Assembly (NCBI RefSeq): GCF_950023065.1
Contig: NC_088680.1
Location: forward strand, 60,115,350-60,179,349
From: Planococcus citri
Lineage: Eukaryota > Arthropoda > Insecta > Hemiptera > Pseudococcidae
Direction: 5' to 3'
DNA: 64,000 nt
Below, piece by piece: positions 1 through 8,122 of the stretch (position 1 is the first letter of the stretch; each line of letters begins with the position of its first letter). The notes under the pieces are model-generated. The model searched no databases. It was not told the origin of the DNA and saw only the letters and a list, made by a program, of their open reading frames with translations. Both the position numbers and the translations under genes were made by a program.

Positions 1-192
1 AAGCTGATGCGAATCACCGCAACATGTGACTTAACGGGAGAGAGTCCTCGCAACGACGAAGACACTCAACAACCTGTATCCCCATGTACCGAAGCGGTAC
101 TCCTCGATGAAGGAGCAACTCGATCGGACGAAACGGCGATTGAGCCAGACACCGTCGAAGAAAACGACGAAGAAGAAGACGAAGATCTTTAA
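1..192 (+). CDS. C-terminal end of a retrotransposon ORF (partial)
   Basis: The frame is open from base 1 to a TAA at 190-192. The product end is strongly acidic, finishing in a run of Glu and Asp. The ATG at 7 need not be the start, since the frame is open upstream of it. From its place left of a 3' LTR this is probably the tail of a polyprotein such as pol, but no integrase or protease motif is visible in the part present. A short antisense frame over the same bases is a shadow. Confidence 0.45.
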   Translation, partial: KLMRITATCDLTGESPRNDEDTQQPVSPCTEAVLLDEGATRSDETAIEPDTVEENDEEEDEDL

Positions 193-682
193 TTTTCAAA
201 CTGTACATAATTATCCTTAGAAAGTCTTCTTTGTAAATATGTTTTAATATATTTGATAATTCTTGCCTAAATGTGTCATGTTACCCTGTAACCTTGAATC
301 AAAATATAAGATTTTGAATCATGTTTTACTCATTCATTTTACATCATTGCGAGTACGAAAAAATGACTATTTAAGAACATTAATGCGCTTACAATAAGAT
401 TTAAATACGGAATGCGCCTCGTAAACTTGTCAGTATACAGTGTTCGCAGAAACGCAGGTTACAACTAGACATTTACGATAAAATCATTTTCAAAACTCGA
501 CAAAGAATGAGCCATGGTACATGTCATCTGTACACATTTTGGCAATCTTATCAACTCGAAAACTCTAAATTGCTGAAATTTTCAGACATCCAAATTTTGA
601 ACTTCTCAGTTAGGAGTTGATCAAAATTCACTTGAACACTAATCACTAGAATGGGTGACATTTTTCTCAATAAATAGACTCG
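193..682. other. AT-rich spacer inside the retrotransposon
   Basis: No ORF of note. A pyrimidine run followed by CAG at about 720-742 could be a splice acceptor for the next ORF, as used by insect retroelements that express a third ORF from a spliced RNA; this is inference only. Confidence 0.4.
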
Positions 683-1291
683 TTGAAGTCTGTCGAGTTT
701 TTTTTCATACCAATTCTAAAAAAATTGATGTTTGTTCAACAGTATTGTAGAATGGTTTGTGTGTCGAAAATGCCTGTGCAACATTCGTTCCGGAAGCCGA
801 AGTTGGATGAACTTCATGAACCGGTCCAACAAATCGAGATCCCCATCCGCCCATGGCCGATTATTCCACCATGGCATCCGGAGATCCTGATGTTACGTAC
901 ACCGAATGGCGACGTTGCTGAGCGTCGACTTCGGTTCGAACCTGACACTCTCACTCGCCGACCACCAACTCCTCATCCTCGGGCAGACATCGTCACCATA
1001 ATGCCAAACGGTGAAGAACGTCGGTATTATGAGATCACTCGTGATAGTAACGGTGAGCTCCAACGCCATCCAATCATGGGACCTCAGGAATCCACCAACG
1101 AGCGACAGATCGTCTGGGTACAGATTCATCGCACACCAACTCAACGTCCACTCACCCGTTACGATGCCATTGTTGAAAGTATCCTGTCGCGAAGCGAAAC
1201 CGAACCACGGGGTAATCCATTCGAGATTCGCCTACAACGGATAACGCCGCCGCAGACATACGTCGACGATGTCATCATTCAACAGGAATGA
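683..1291 (+). CDS. unrecognised third ORF of the LTR retrotransposon
   Basis: This 202-codon ORF runs from ATG 683 to TGA 1289-1291. An internal Met at residue 30 (KMPVQHSF) is an alternative start if the RNA is spliced near 742. The product is rich in Pro, Arg and Glu. It has a proline-tryptophan stretch around residues 53-65 (RPWPIIPPWHPE) and two similar segments around PNGDVAERR and PNGEERRYY. There is no signal peptide, transmembrane helix or cysteine-rich region, so it does not look like an envelope protein. It has no RT, protease or integrase motif. Codon use is more GC-rich than the surroundings, which supports real coding history. By position (after the presumed pol end, before the 3' LTR) it is an accessory ORF of unknown role. 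Confidence 0.55.
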   Translation: MKSVEFFFIPILKKLMFVQQYCRMVCVSKMPVQHSFRKPKLDELHEPVQQIEIPIRPWPIIPPWHPEILMLRTPNGDVAERRLRFEPDTLTRRPPTPHPRADIVTIMPNGEERRYYEITRDSNGELQRHPIMGPQESTNERQIVWVQIHRTPTQRPLTRYDAIVESILSRSETEPRGNPFEIRLQRITPPQTYVDDVIIQQE

Positions 1292-1849
1292 GACCGTTCT
1301 TCAATATGTTACATTGTAAATAATTTTTTTTTTGTTTTGTTGTTTGTCAAATCCACCTGCGAGCGGATATGTCAAAGTTTTTTCCTATGCTTTGTAAATA
1401 GCTTGTTAAATTTAATTTTATTGTTCATTTTACGATGATTTCAATGTGTGATTTACGTATCACGGTGTTTTCATGTACTTTTTATTTTCATATTTTGTTT
1501 GTTTTTGTACTTAACCCAGTGATGTGTTTATCACTCTAATTTTGTTATTCTAGTGTTACTCTTTAGTATGTAGTTCCCACTGTTTGCCACTACCTCATTG
1601 AAGGTAGAAGCAACAGCGTTTTCGTAGTCTAATCATTTTGTATTTTTGAAGAGTTTTTTTTTTTTTATTTTCTCTTTTATTTTGTGCAAAACCGATATGC
1701 AATATCGCTGAATATTGCTATAGAGTACGTGATGATCACTCGTTGAAGTAATCACACGTGAACACTAAACAATTGAATTGGTATTCCATACCCGTACAAC
1801 TCAAGGAATTGATTACCTAAAATCAATATCTACGCGATCCGATACATAT
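1292..1849. other. T-rich noncoding stretch after the accessory ORF
   Basis: Thymine-rich sequence with several poly-T runs on the plus strand and no ORF. It looks like 3' untranslated or internal noncoding retroelement DNA. I see no further structure. Confidence 0.4.
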
Positions 1850-4440
1850 TTTCCATCTCAGGATGAAGATGGCGCATGAACCAACAGTTAAGTTGGTACT
1901 GTAAGCCGCAAAGTCTCTTTGAATGGTCCAAGCAACACAATAGGTGTAGCTAGTTCGAAGAGCACTCTTTCTTGTCCTGGAAGACAAAATGCGTCGTTGA
2001 ACGCAATTATTTATTAATTTATTGGACTGTAGCCCTCAACAAAGCAACAAAAGGTCATCTGCATGCGCATTATCCAACACCCAAGTTGGAAATGTAAGTC
2101 GCGAGCTCTCCAAGAACATTAACATAAAGGGTACTCTGCCCTGGCACGCCATCTGAAGTATCTCGGCGGTATCGGCCGATATTGCATCTTTAGCTGGTTG
2201 TGACCCAAAAAGAAGTATTATTAAAGGATCTTGGACGATGCTCCAATGGAACCTTTATGATACAAGTTTGAAAAGTAACACGCTGATGTTACAAATGTTC
2301 CGAGAGCCAAAAGACCTACCGCAATGGTATTCGAGACTACCGCGGAGTAGTTTCCGAAAATAATATAAAAATTCCTCTCAATGAACGATCAGTTGTAACG
2401 CGCAATACCTAACACTTAGGTTGGGGATGTAAGATGCAAGAATCCCAAAAAAAGAACATTCATTTACAGGGTACTCTGCCCTGATATTACTAAACACAGA
2501 GAAACGATGGATTCGCATTGTTTTCCTCGTGTTTGGTAATATCTAAGATGAAGACAGGTACTCTGCCTGAGTAGTCTCTGTATGGGTAACAGTCCATAAC
2601 AGTGTTACTACCAAAAGTAGACAGTATCCCCACGAGGTGATACCATGTTCAGGGAGCACAATTACCGCGATGGTAATAAAGACTACCGCGGAGTAGTTTT
2701 ATAACGCAAACTGATCAGTCTTTACGAGTCATAGGAAAGCGATCGTTGAATCGTATCCGAAAACTCTTTTCGGCCTTGTCACCATTGATGACCTTTTGAT
2801 CAGTTGAAGTATGCGCAGTAATCGACAGCTAAGTCGAATTCTGTAAGTCGCTCGTAACCTCTTCATTCAGGAGCATATTAATATTTGGTTCTCTGCCATG
2901 TGTACGTCTGCCTCTTGAAGTGTCGGGTACTGACCATCTCCCCATCAAATCGCAGGATCTTGAGGGGAAGTGGTTTAGTCGCTCGATATGTTCATGTTGT
3001 GTAGAAGATATTACAAAAAATGAAAGCAACACAGCTAAGTGTTACATTAGTATGCTCGAAGAGCCTTGGTTCACCGTGTTGGCAAACCGCGACTACCGCT
3101 GAGTAGTTGCCAGGTATTATTCAACTGACTCATGAACGTCATCAATATCCAAATTGGTAAATGGTCAATCAGCAATCTCGGTTTATGAACCGATACAATC
3201 CCTACAAAAGGATATGCACTAAATAGGTACTCTGCCTTGGACGCAGACCAATTTCGCAGCTTGCGACATCTTCCCATGACGAGGAAGTATCATCGCAATC
3301 GTTGCAGAATTATGGTATCGCGATGTCTCGCCTATTGCCAATGGAAAATCGTCTGCTAGGCCGATTGTTGTGCCCATTGGTAATTGGGATGCGACCCAAA
3401 AATGATAGTTACGACTGAAGATACCAGTTTGATTGAGGACTGGAAAAATTCAGTACGTAACCACAGTAACATTGATAGATGTTAGAAATGTATATCCACG
3501 CAGGTAGATTGCTGATCAACCCCGAATAAGAACATGCACCATACCCGGTTCTCTGCCACGGTATCTCCCTCACTTGGGAGGCGAAGATTACCGAAAAAGA
3601 ACAAAACACGTGACTATTCGTTGAACAATCGTTGAATTGTACTCGGCGAGCCACGTGATATGGAAGTAACACAGATAGGCGTTATAGCATGTCCAAACGG
3701 GAGTTGAAGACCTAGGGAGTTGAGAGGAACTTGGTAGCATGGTTTACGAACCATCAAGACCCGCATAAGAACATAGAATTTAAGGTACTCTGCCACGGTA
3801 CGTACACCACAAATTCTTGATCTGGAACGTACCAGATACAAGGGTGATGACGTTACCGAAAAAGACGAGTCTTTTGCGAAATCCGGGACCTGACATGTCA
3901 TCGGCTCGCTGATTTGGCGAAAATTTATAAGGCTTGCGATCTTATCTTATTTTCTTCCAAGTTTGTCCTGTCGATGTTTCATCGAAAGGCTCGGTTTTCG
4001 TAAAAGCGACAGGTACGCTGCCTCGTGACCCTAAGATTGCATGGAATGACGCTGATTCGACCGTTAAAACTAGCGATGACTATGTTTCTGAGTCGAAATA
4101 CGTCATCTCTCCAATGCTTCTTGGATGGCACCAAAATGCTAATCGTAACACGTTCGGCGTTACATAACTATGTTCAGAGACGGGAAAGCTGCATATAAGG
4201 ATATAATAACATACGGTTCCCACGCCGGACACATCCCAGGCGAATTGCGAGAATTTTATCATTGTGCATAGCAATAATCGCGGTCTGGCAGAATCGTGCA
4301 AAGATCGCATTATTTTTGGAATTTAGCAACTGGCGTTGGCCATGTCGCTGATCGCATAATGGTGGTTGCTTGCGATCGCAGCGGGATGATAATGTGGAAG
4401 TAACATAGAGAAATGTTATAAACGTATGTCCACAGCAGCA
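1850..4440 (+). repeat. array of decayed ~230-340 bp repeats in the retrotransposon 3' region
   Basis: A set of short words recurs in fixed order. GGTACTCTGCC or a close variant occurs near 2129, 2467, 2552, 2892, 3228, 3549, 3783 and 4010. GACTACCGCGGAGTAGTT occurs near 2335, 2683 and 3091. A GTAACA...TGTTAC hairpin-like pair occurs near 2275, 3024, 3465, 3664 and 4398. A TGTAAGTCGC-like word occurs near 1898, 2094, 2429 and 2843. Spacing between main words is about 230-340 bases. The units are too diverged for a simple satellite but the order is kept. The array has no long ORF and lies between the accessory ORF and the 3' LTR. Confidence 0.65.
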
Positions 4441-4710
4441 AAGCTACCAAGCAAAAATTTGAAAGAAGAATACCATACTTTGGCTATTAAGCGGTAAAAC
4501 ACATATATACAGTTGTTGCTGGGCCTTGATGGTCATTGATCAAGTATTCTTTTCATTCTTTTCTTTACCGTATGCCTCTGCCATTCTCATCGAAGAAACG
4601 CAGGGGGGCAGTGGGACAGCTCCGCTGTCACGTACAAGCATAGTATATCATATTTTGATCCGTGCTTTTCTCCGCTGGTTACGCCATTGAGCAAACCTCA
4701 GAGGGGCATA
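4441..4710 (+). other. retrotransposon end region with polypurine tract
   Basis: Leads into the 3' LTR. It holds two G-rich purine tracts: one at about 4598-4612 (GCAGGGGGGCAGTGGGAC) and one immediately before the LTR at about 4700-4708 (AGAGGGGCA), the latter being the likely primer for plus-strand synthesis. A TAGTATATCA word near 4640 echoes the LTR start on the opposite strand. Confidence 0.5.
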
Positions 4711-5536
4711 TGTGATATACTACTATGCCGTACGTGGTATGTTTAGGGCACACCCACATGGTAACACTGCGTTGCACTAAGGCAACACTGCGTCGCGTTC
4801 TCGTCAGCTAGCCATACGAGCCAAGCAACGAGAGTAGCGATCGTCAGTAACGTATTCGAGTGCACGCGGGTATGTTATTCACAGTCAATCGGTTAATGCA
4901 GTCATTTAGTATATAAGTTTTATTCTCGAGTATTAAGTGTAGTGTTAATAATTTCATTTAGTTTTAATTAGGTTACTTATTCATTAAGGTCGATGCACTC
5001 ACGATGTCGTCGGAGTGAGGCGAGAAGGATTGATGATCTACTCGCCGCCATCACGGTTAGATTACGTCGACGAACGTACCGGAATCTCCGTTGAGGGATA
5101 CTGTAAGACCACCCCCTCGCCAATGTGCGAATGAAACCTCGCCAATGTGCGAAAGGTGCATTGAGTTGACACTTATTCTACATCGACGTATGTAAATGTA
5201 AGTAACCATTTATCATGTTAACCCCTTTCATGTACACCAACGTGTGTTAATTGAATAAGTCATGTAAAGTGTTGTTAATCTCATGCTCGTTATATATTTC
5301 TTTGTGTACAACTGTAGTTATTTATGGTGAGTGTGAACATCTTGTTAAGAGTGTAATGTCAACCTTTCCTACCTCACGCCCTAGCCGAGCATTTGAGGTA
5401 TTCTGGTAAGTATTTCGTAGAAAGACTTTAAGGAATATTTCTGGGAAACAACACAACAGTATGATTGGGTGTGCCAGTAGCAATGCAAATTATGGTACGA
5501 TCCAATCAGTACTTTAAGTCATTACCCCCTCTTACA
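4711..5536 (+). repeat. 3' LTR of the retrotransposon
   Basis: It starts TGTGATATACTACTATGCCG and ends CTCTTACA, giving TG..CA ends. A TATA-like box TATATAAG lies at 4910-4917. A diverged copy lies inverted at 8931-9694. The base right of the LTR starts ATTG, and the sequence that follows aligns with uninterrupted paralogous DNA from about 26249, so the right border is certain. The left partner of the target duplication lies outside the window. Confidence 0.85.
4910..4917 (+). promoter_or_regulatory. TATA box in LTR
   Basis: TATATAAG, 200 bases into the LTR and conserved in the inverted solo LTR (near 9485-9492, minus strand). This is the usual place for a retroelement promoter. Confidence 0.5.
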
Positions 5537-5604
5537 ATTGAACGAATAAACTTAGGTATCCGTTCATGAAAAGTACACATCTAGAAGAATCATAGGGTAC
5601 TAAC

Positions 5605-5992
5605 CAAAGCATCTCTCGTCCAGTCGCTCGATTGTTTTTCTCAATTCGGCTACAGTATCCTCAAGAAGTGAACATCGGGTTCGTAGTCTGCGAATTTCAG
5701 ATCGAAAACATTTTGTTTGCTGTCGACTCTGCTTAACTTTGAGTTTTCTCTTCTGCGTCCATTTTTTTGCTTTAGAAGGAACGTCACCGATATAATTATT
5801 GGTTTTAGCTACGAATTCGGATTCTTCATTCAATGAACTGAGGTATTTGATAAATTCATATTGATAAAACATGATAACTTCGATAGAATTACACAACGAA
5901 TCAGCAATTCTACTTTGTTTCAAATTAACGTCTTCCGAACAATCATTTATCACTACTGAATGAATCGCAGCGAATGCCCATGGTCTATTCAC
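5605..5992 (-). pseudogene. relic of a fourth zinc-finger gene copy (coiled-coil exon 2)
   Basis: The minus-strand frame 5992-5605 is the counterpart of exon 2 of intact gene C (26313-26575). Both encode the same basic stretch (KRKLKVKQSRQ) followed by a leucine-rich coil (CSLLEDTVAELRK), and both end in a GTTAGTACC splice donor. Upstream of it the homologous reading frame is broken by a stop (NEKLSE then TAG, near 5993), and everything downstream of the donor has been replaced by the LTR retrotransposon. The coil resembles segments that follow THAP domains in other insect proteins, but no THAP zinc motif is present. A broken copy, unlikely to be functional. Confidence 0.65.
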
Positions 5993-6480
5993 TCAACTTC
6001 TCGTTCGAAAAATTGCGCAAAGATGGTTTACATCTGTGTATCACATGCGGAGCTCTCATCGTTCTACAAATCTAGCTCTTTTTTCATAACATAACGTTTC
6101 ATAAATTAACCCCCCTGTGATTTGACAGATGTACTTACGAATCGATTCCCACGTAGTTATAAGCGGATGGCATTACAAAAGTAGTAAAAGTACCAATGAC
6201 GATGGGAAAATTACCAGAAATTGATAAAACATCCCAGAATTTAAACGAAATCTGATACTACATGATGAAAAACATTCACAATAAAATTGATCGAACGCTA
6301 TCAAAGTGGAATAAAATGCATCAAAAATTGTCAGAAATTGGTGAAATTTTATTGTCAAACTCAGGTGAACTGGATAGCAATCGCTTACTACATCATTTAA
6401 AGTTGATAAAGTACCTATCTCAAAACTTGAATAGATTATTGTAAAAATAATAAGAAGGTAACACATAATTCAAAAATCTT
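5993..6480. other. flank of the duplicated zinc-finger locus
   Basis: Continues the segment that matches 26820-27400 in part (for example the words around 6000-6060 and 27000-27020). No gene is supported; the short frames here are AT-rich and occur on both strands. Confidence 0.4.
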
Positions 6481-7020
6481 AAAAATCAGGATCCGCTTTC
6501 AGGGGTTCAAACTTTTTCAAGAATGCTCAAGTTAATTTTCGTTGAAATATTACAGTTTCTCGAAAAATTTTAACCAATCAGGACAAGCCGTATAAGACAC
6601 TTTTTTAGAAATCATGAAAATCATGATTTCATTTCAATCTCAAAATTTTTCAAAAAGCTCAAAAAAGTTTTATTGGAAATTTTTTATTTTTTTTTTCCAA
6701 AATTTGAACTCATTTTGATAAGTCTCATGAAACATTTTTCCAGAAAACCAGAAAATTATGCCTCAATTTGGGAGTCAAATTCTACAAAAATGCTCGAAAT
6801 GCATTTTCATCGAAAAGATTTGCAAAATTCCAACACATTTTAATAGATTTCATGATAACTTTTTCAAAGAGACCAAAACTCGCTATGATCCAATGGTCAA
6901 TTTTGTGATAAAAATTCTTCCAAAAATGCTCAAAGCAAGTTTTGTTGAAAATTTTTAATTTTCTGCCGAAATTCTAATCCATTGTGATGTGATAATCGAA
7001 ATCTTTTTTGAAAACCTCTG
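6480..7020. repeat. degenerate dispersed repeat (family also at 42840-43330 and 62640-63240)
   Basis: Recurring phrases such as CTCAAAATTTTTCAAAA, AAAATGCTC and CCAAAATTTTAACCCATTTTGATAG recur roughly every 120-140 bases. The same phrases in the same order occur in the two other stretches named. No terminal repeats or ORF were found, so the type of element is unknown. Confidence 0.5.
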
Positions 7021-7139
7021 AAAAATCATGACTGTGACTTACTTAAATTTGGGTTAAAAATCTTTCAATAGTACTTGAACACAGATCAATAAGTTATTTT
7101 CGAAACCTCATCGAGTTTTGATGGAAACTTAAAGTGATA

Positions 7140-7860
7140 TCAAACTCATCAGATGCTTCAAGATTGGTCTAAAACAGGTGGTTTGTGAAATGTGTTACAG
7201 GGAGGGGATGAAATGAAATAATTGATCTATTTCGTTTGGAAAAAACGTAAGTATATTTTTACTAAAGCTAAAAACCGCAATAAAAACTTTTCTTTCAATT
7301 TTCAAAAATTTACCAAAATTTCAAAAATCAAGTGCAGCATCTAAAATTTTAATTATGTGTGCGCTTTCGATTCAGCATGATTTCGTTCAAATCGAAGAAA
7401 GTCAGTTCGAAAGGTTCCTTTGCCAAAAAGTAAAGAAAGTTGCAAGAACTTTGCGGCATAAAATCAGCTCTTCGAGATTTTTTTCAATTTTTGAAAATTT
7501 GATTCGTCATCTCGTAGTCTCAATTTATCTGGTTTAATTTAAACCTCCCTCAAATTTCTATTTGGTTTTTTTTTTTTTAATAATTGATGTGGTTGATGCG
7601 CTACTTTGGCCAATTTTTAAACTGTCTCAAAGATTGAAAAAAATTACATTCCGCTGTTCAAAGCCTTGTTGTGAGAAGTGCAGGATATGAAGGCTATGCT
7701 CTCTCGATGACAACTGATGGGTTGTGTTGACCCCATTGTGAATTCTCTTTGGTCTGCCACAAATTCATGGGCCTCATTCGGGAATTCCTCCAGGACCACT
7801 TATAGGCATAGTTGTTCTCAGAACTCGATGAAAGAATAACCAGAAAACAAAAAAACTACG
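7140..7860. repeat. left copy of a duplicated segment (partner 27400-28150)
   Basis: Long collinear similarity to 27400-28150, including the short frame beginning MCALS near 7355 and 27651, the GTTGTGTTGACCCCATTGTG words near 7722 and 28035, and the last exon of a GR gene (see 7774-7831). Together with the coiled-coil exon relic at 5605-5992 this shows that a block spanning the 5' end of a zinc-finger gene and the 3' end of a GR gene was duplicated. Confidence 0.7.
7774..7831 (-). pseudogene. relic last exon of a gustatory receptor
   Basis: Aligned position for position with the final exon of Gr1 (28094-28150), which encodes VLGTAVYFLVVLKQFSPE. In this copy the acceptor AG is retained as CGAG, but small deletions and substitutions break the frame, while the terminal CCCGAATGA is still visible. 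No other GR exons are recognisable in the left copy. Confidence 0.55.
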
Positions 7861-8122
7861 ATTTTAATTAAATTATTTTACCAAACTGTTGAATAATTAT
7901 ACACTAAGTGCCACTTACACAGGCTAACATGAATACAAATAGGTATATAGATACCTATTACTAAAATAAGAACATAGATATGTCTATCTACCATTGCAGT
8001 ACAAGAATTTGGAAACAATTTTTGGACTCTTTTATCATGGGTAAGTAAGAACTCAGAAACACACAAAAACAAATAAATCCAGAATTCAAATCTGCACACA
8101 TTTGAATACTGTTTATTGAAAT

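Larger units (their letters stand above)
1..5536 (+). mobile_element. 3' part of an LTR retrotransposon (5' end outside window)
   Basis: The block ends in an LTR (4711-5536) that begins TGTGATATAC and ends CTCTTACA. It is preceded by a purine-rich tract at about 4700-4708, as expected of the 3' LTR of an element whose body lies to the left. A second copy of the LTR lies in inverse orientation at 8931-9694 with a 4-bp target duplication, which fixes the LTR ends. Upstream of the LTR lie the end of one ORF, a second ORF (683-1291) and about 3.4 kb of noncoding DNA with decayed repeats. Four-base duplication and TG..CA ends fit Gypsy-type elements, but reverse transcriptase is not in the window, so the superfamily is not settled. 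The flank just right of the LTR matches sequence near 26249 in the paralogous locus, which has no insertion. Confidence 0.8.

Noticed and set aside
683..1291. Envelope protein for the retrotransposon
   Set aside because: No signal peptide, furin-type site, fusion-peptide-like stretch or membrane anchor in the ORF.
1850..4440. tRNA or other structural RNA gene cluster, suggested by repeated GGTACTCTGCC and hairpin words
   Set aside because: No cloverleaf, no A/B box pattern in correct spacing, and the words belong to diverged repeats within a retroelement.
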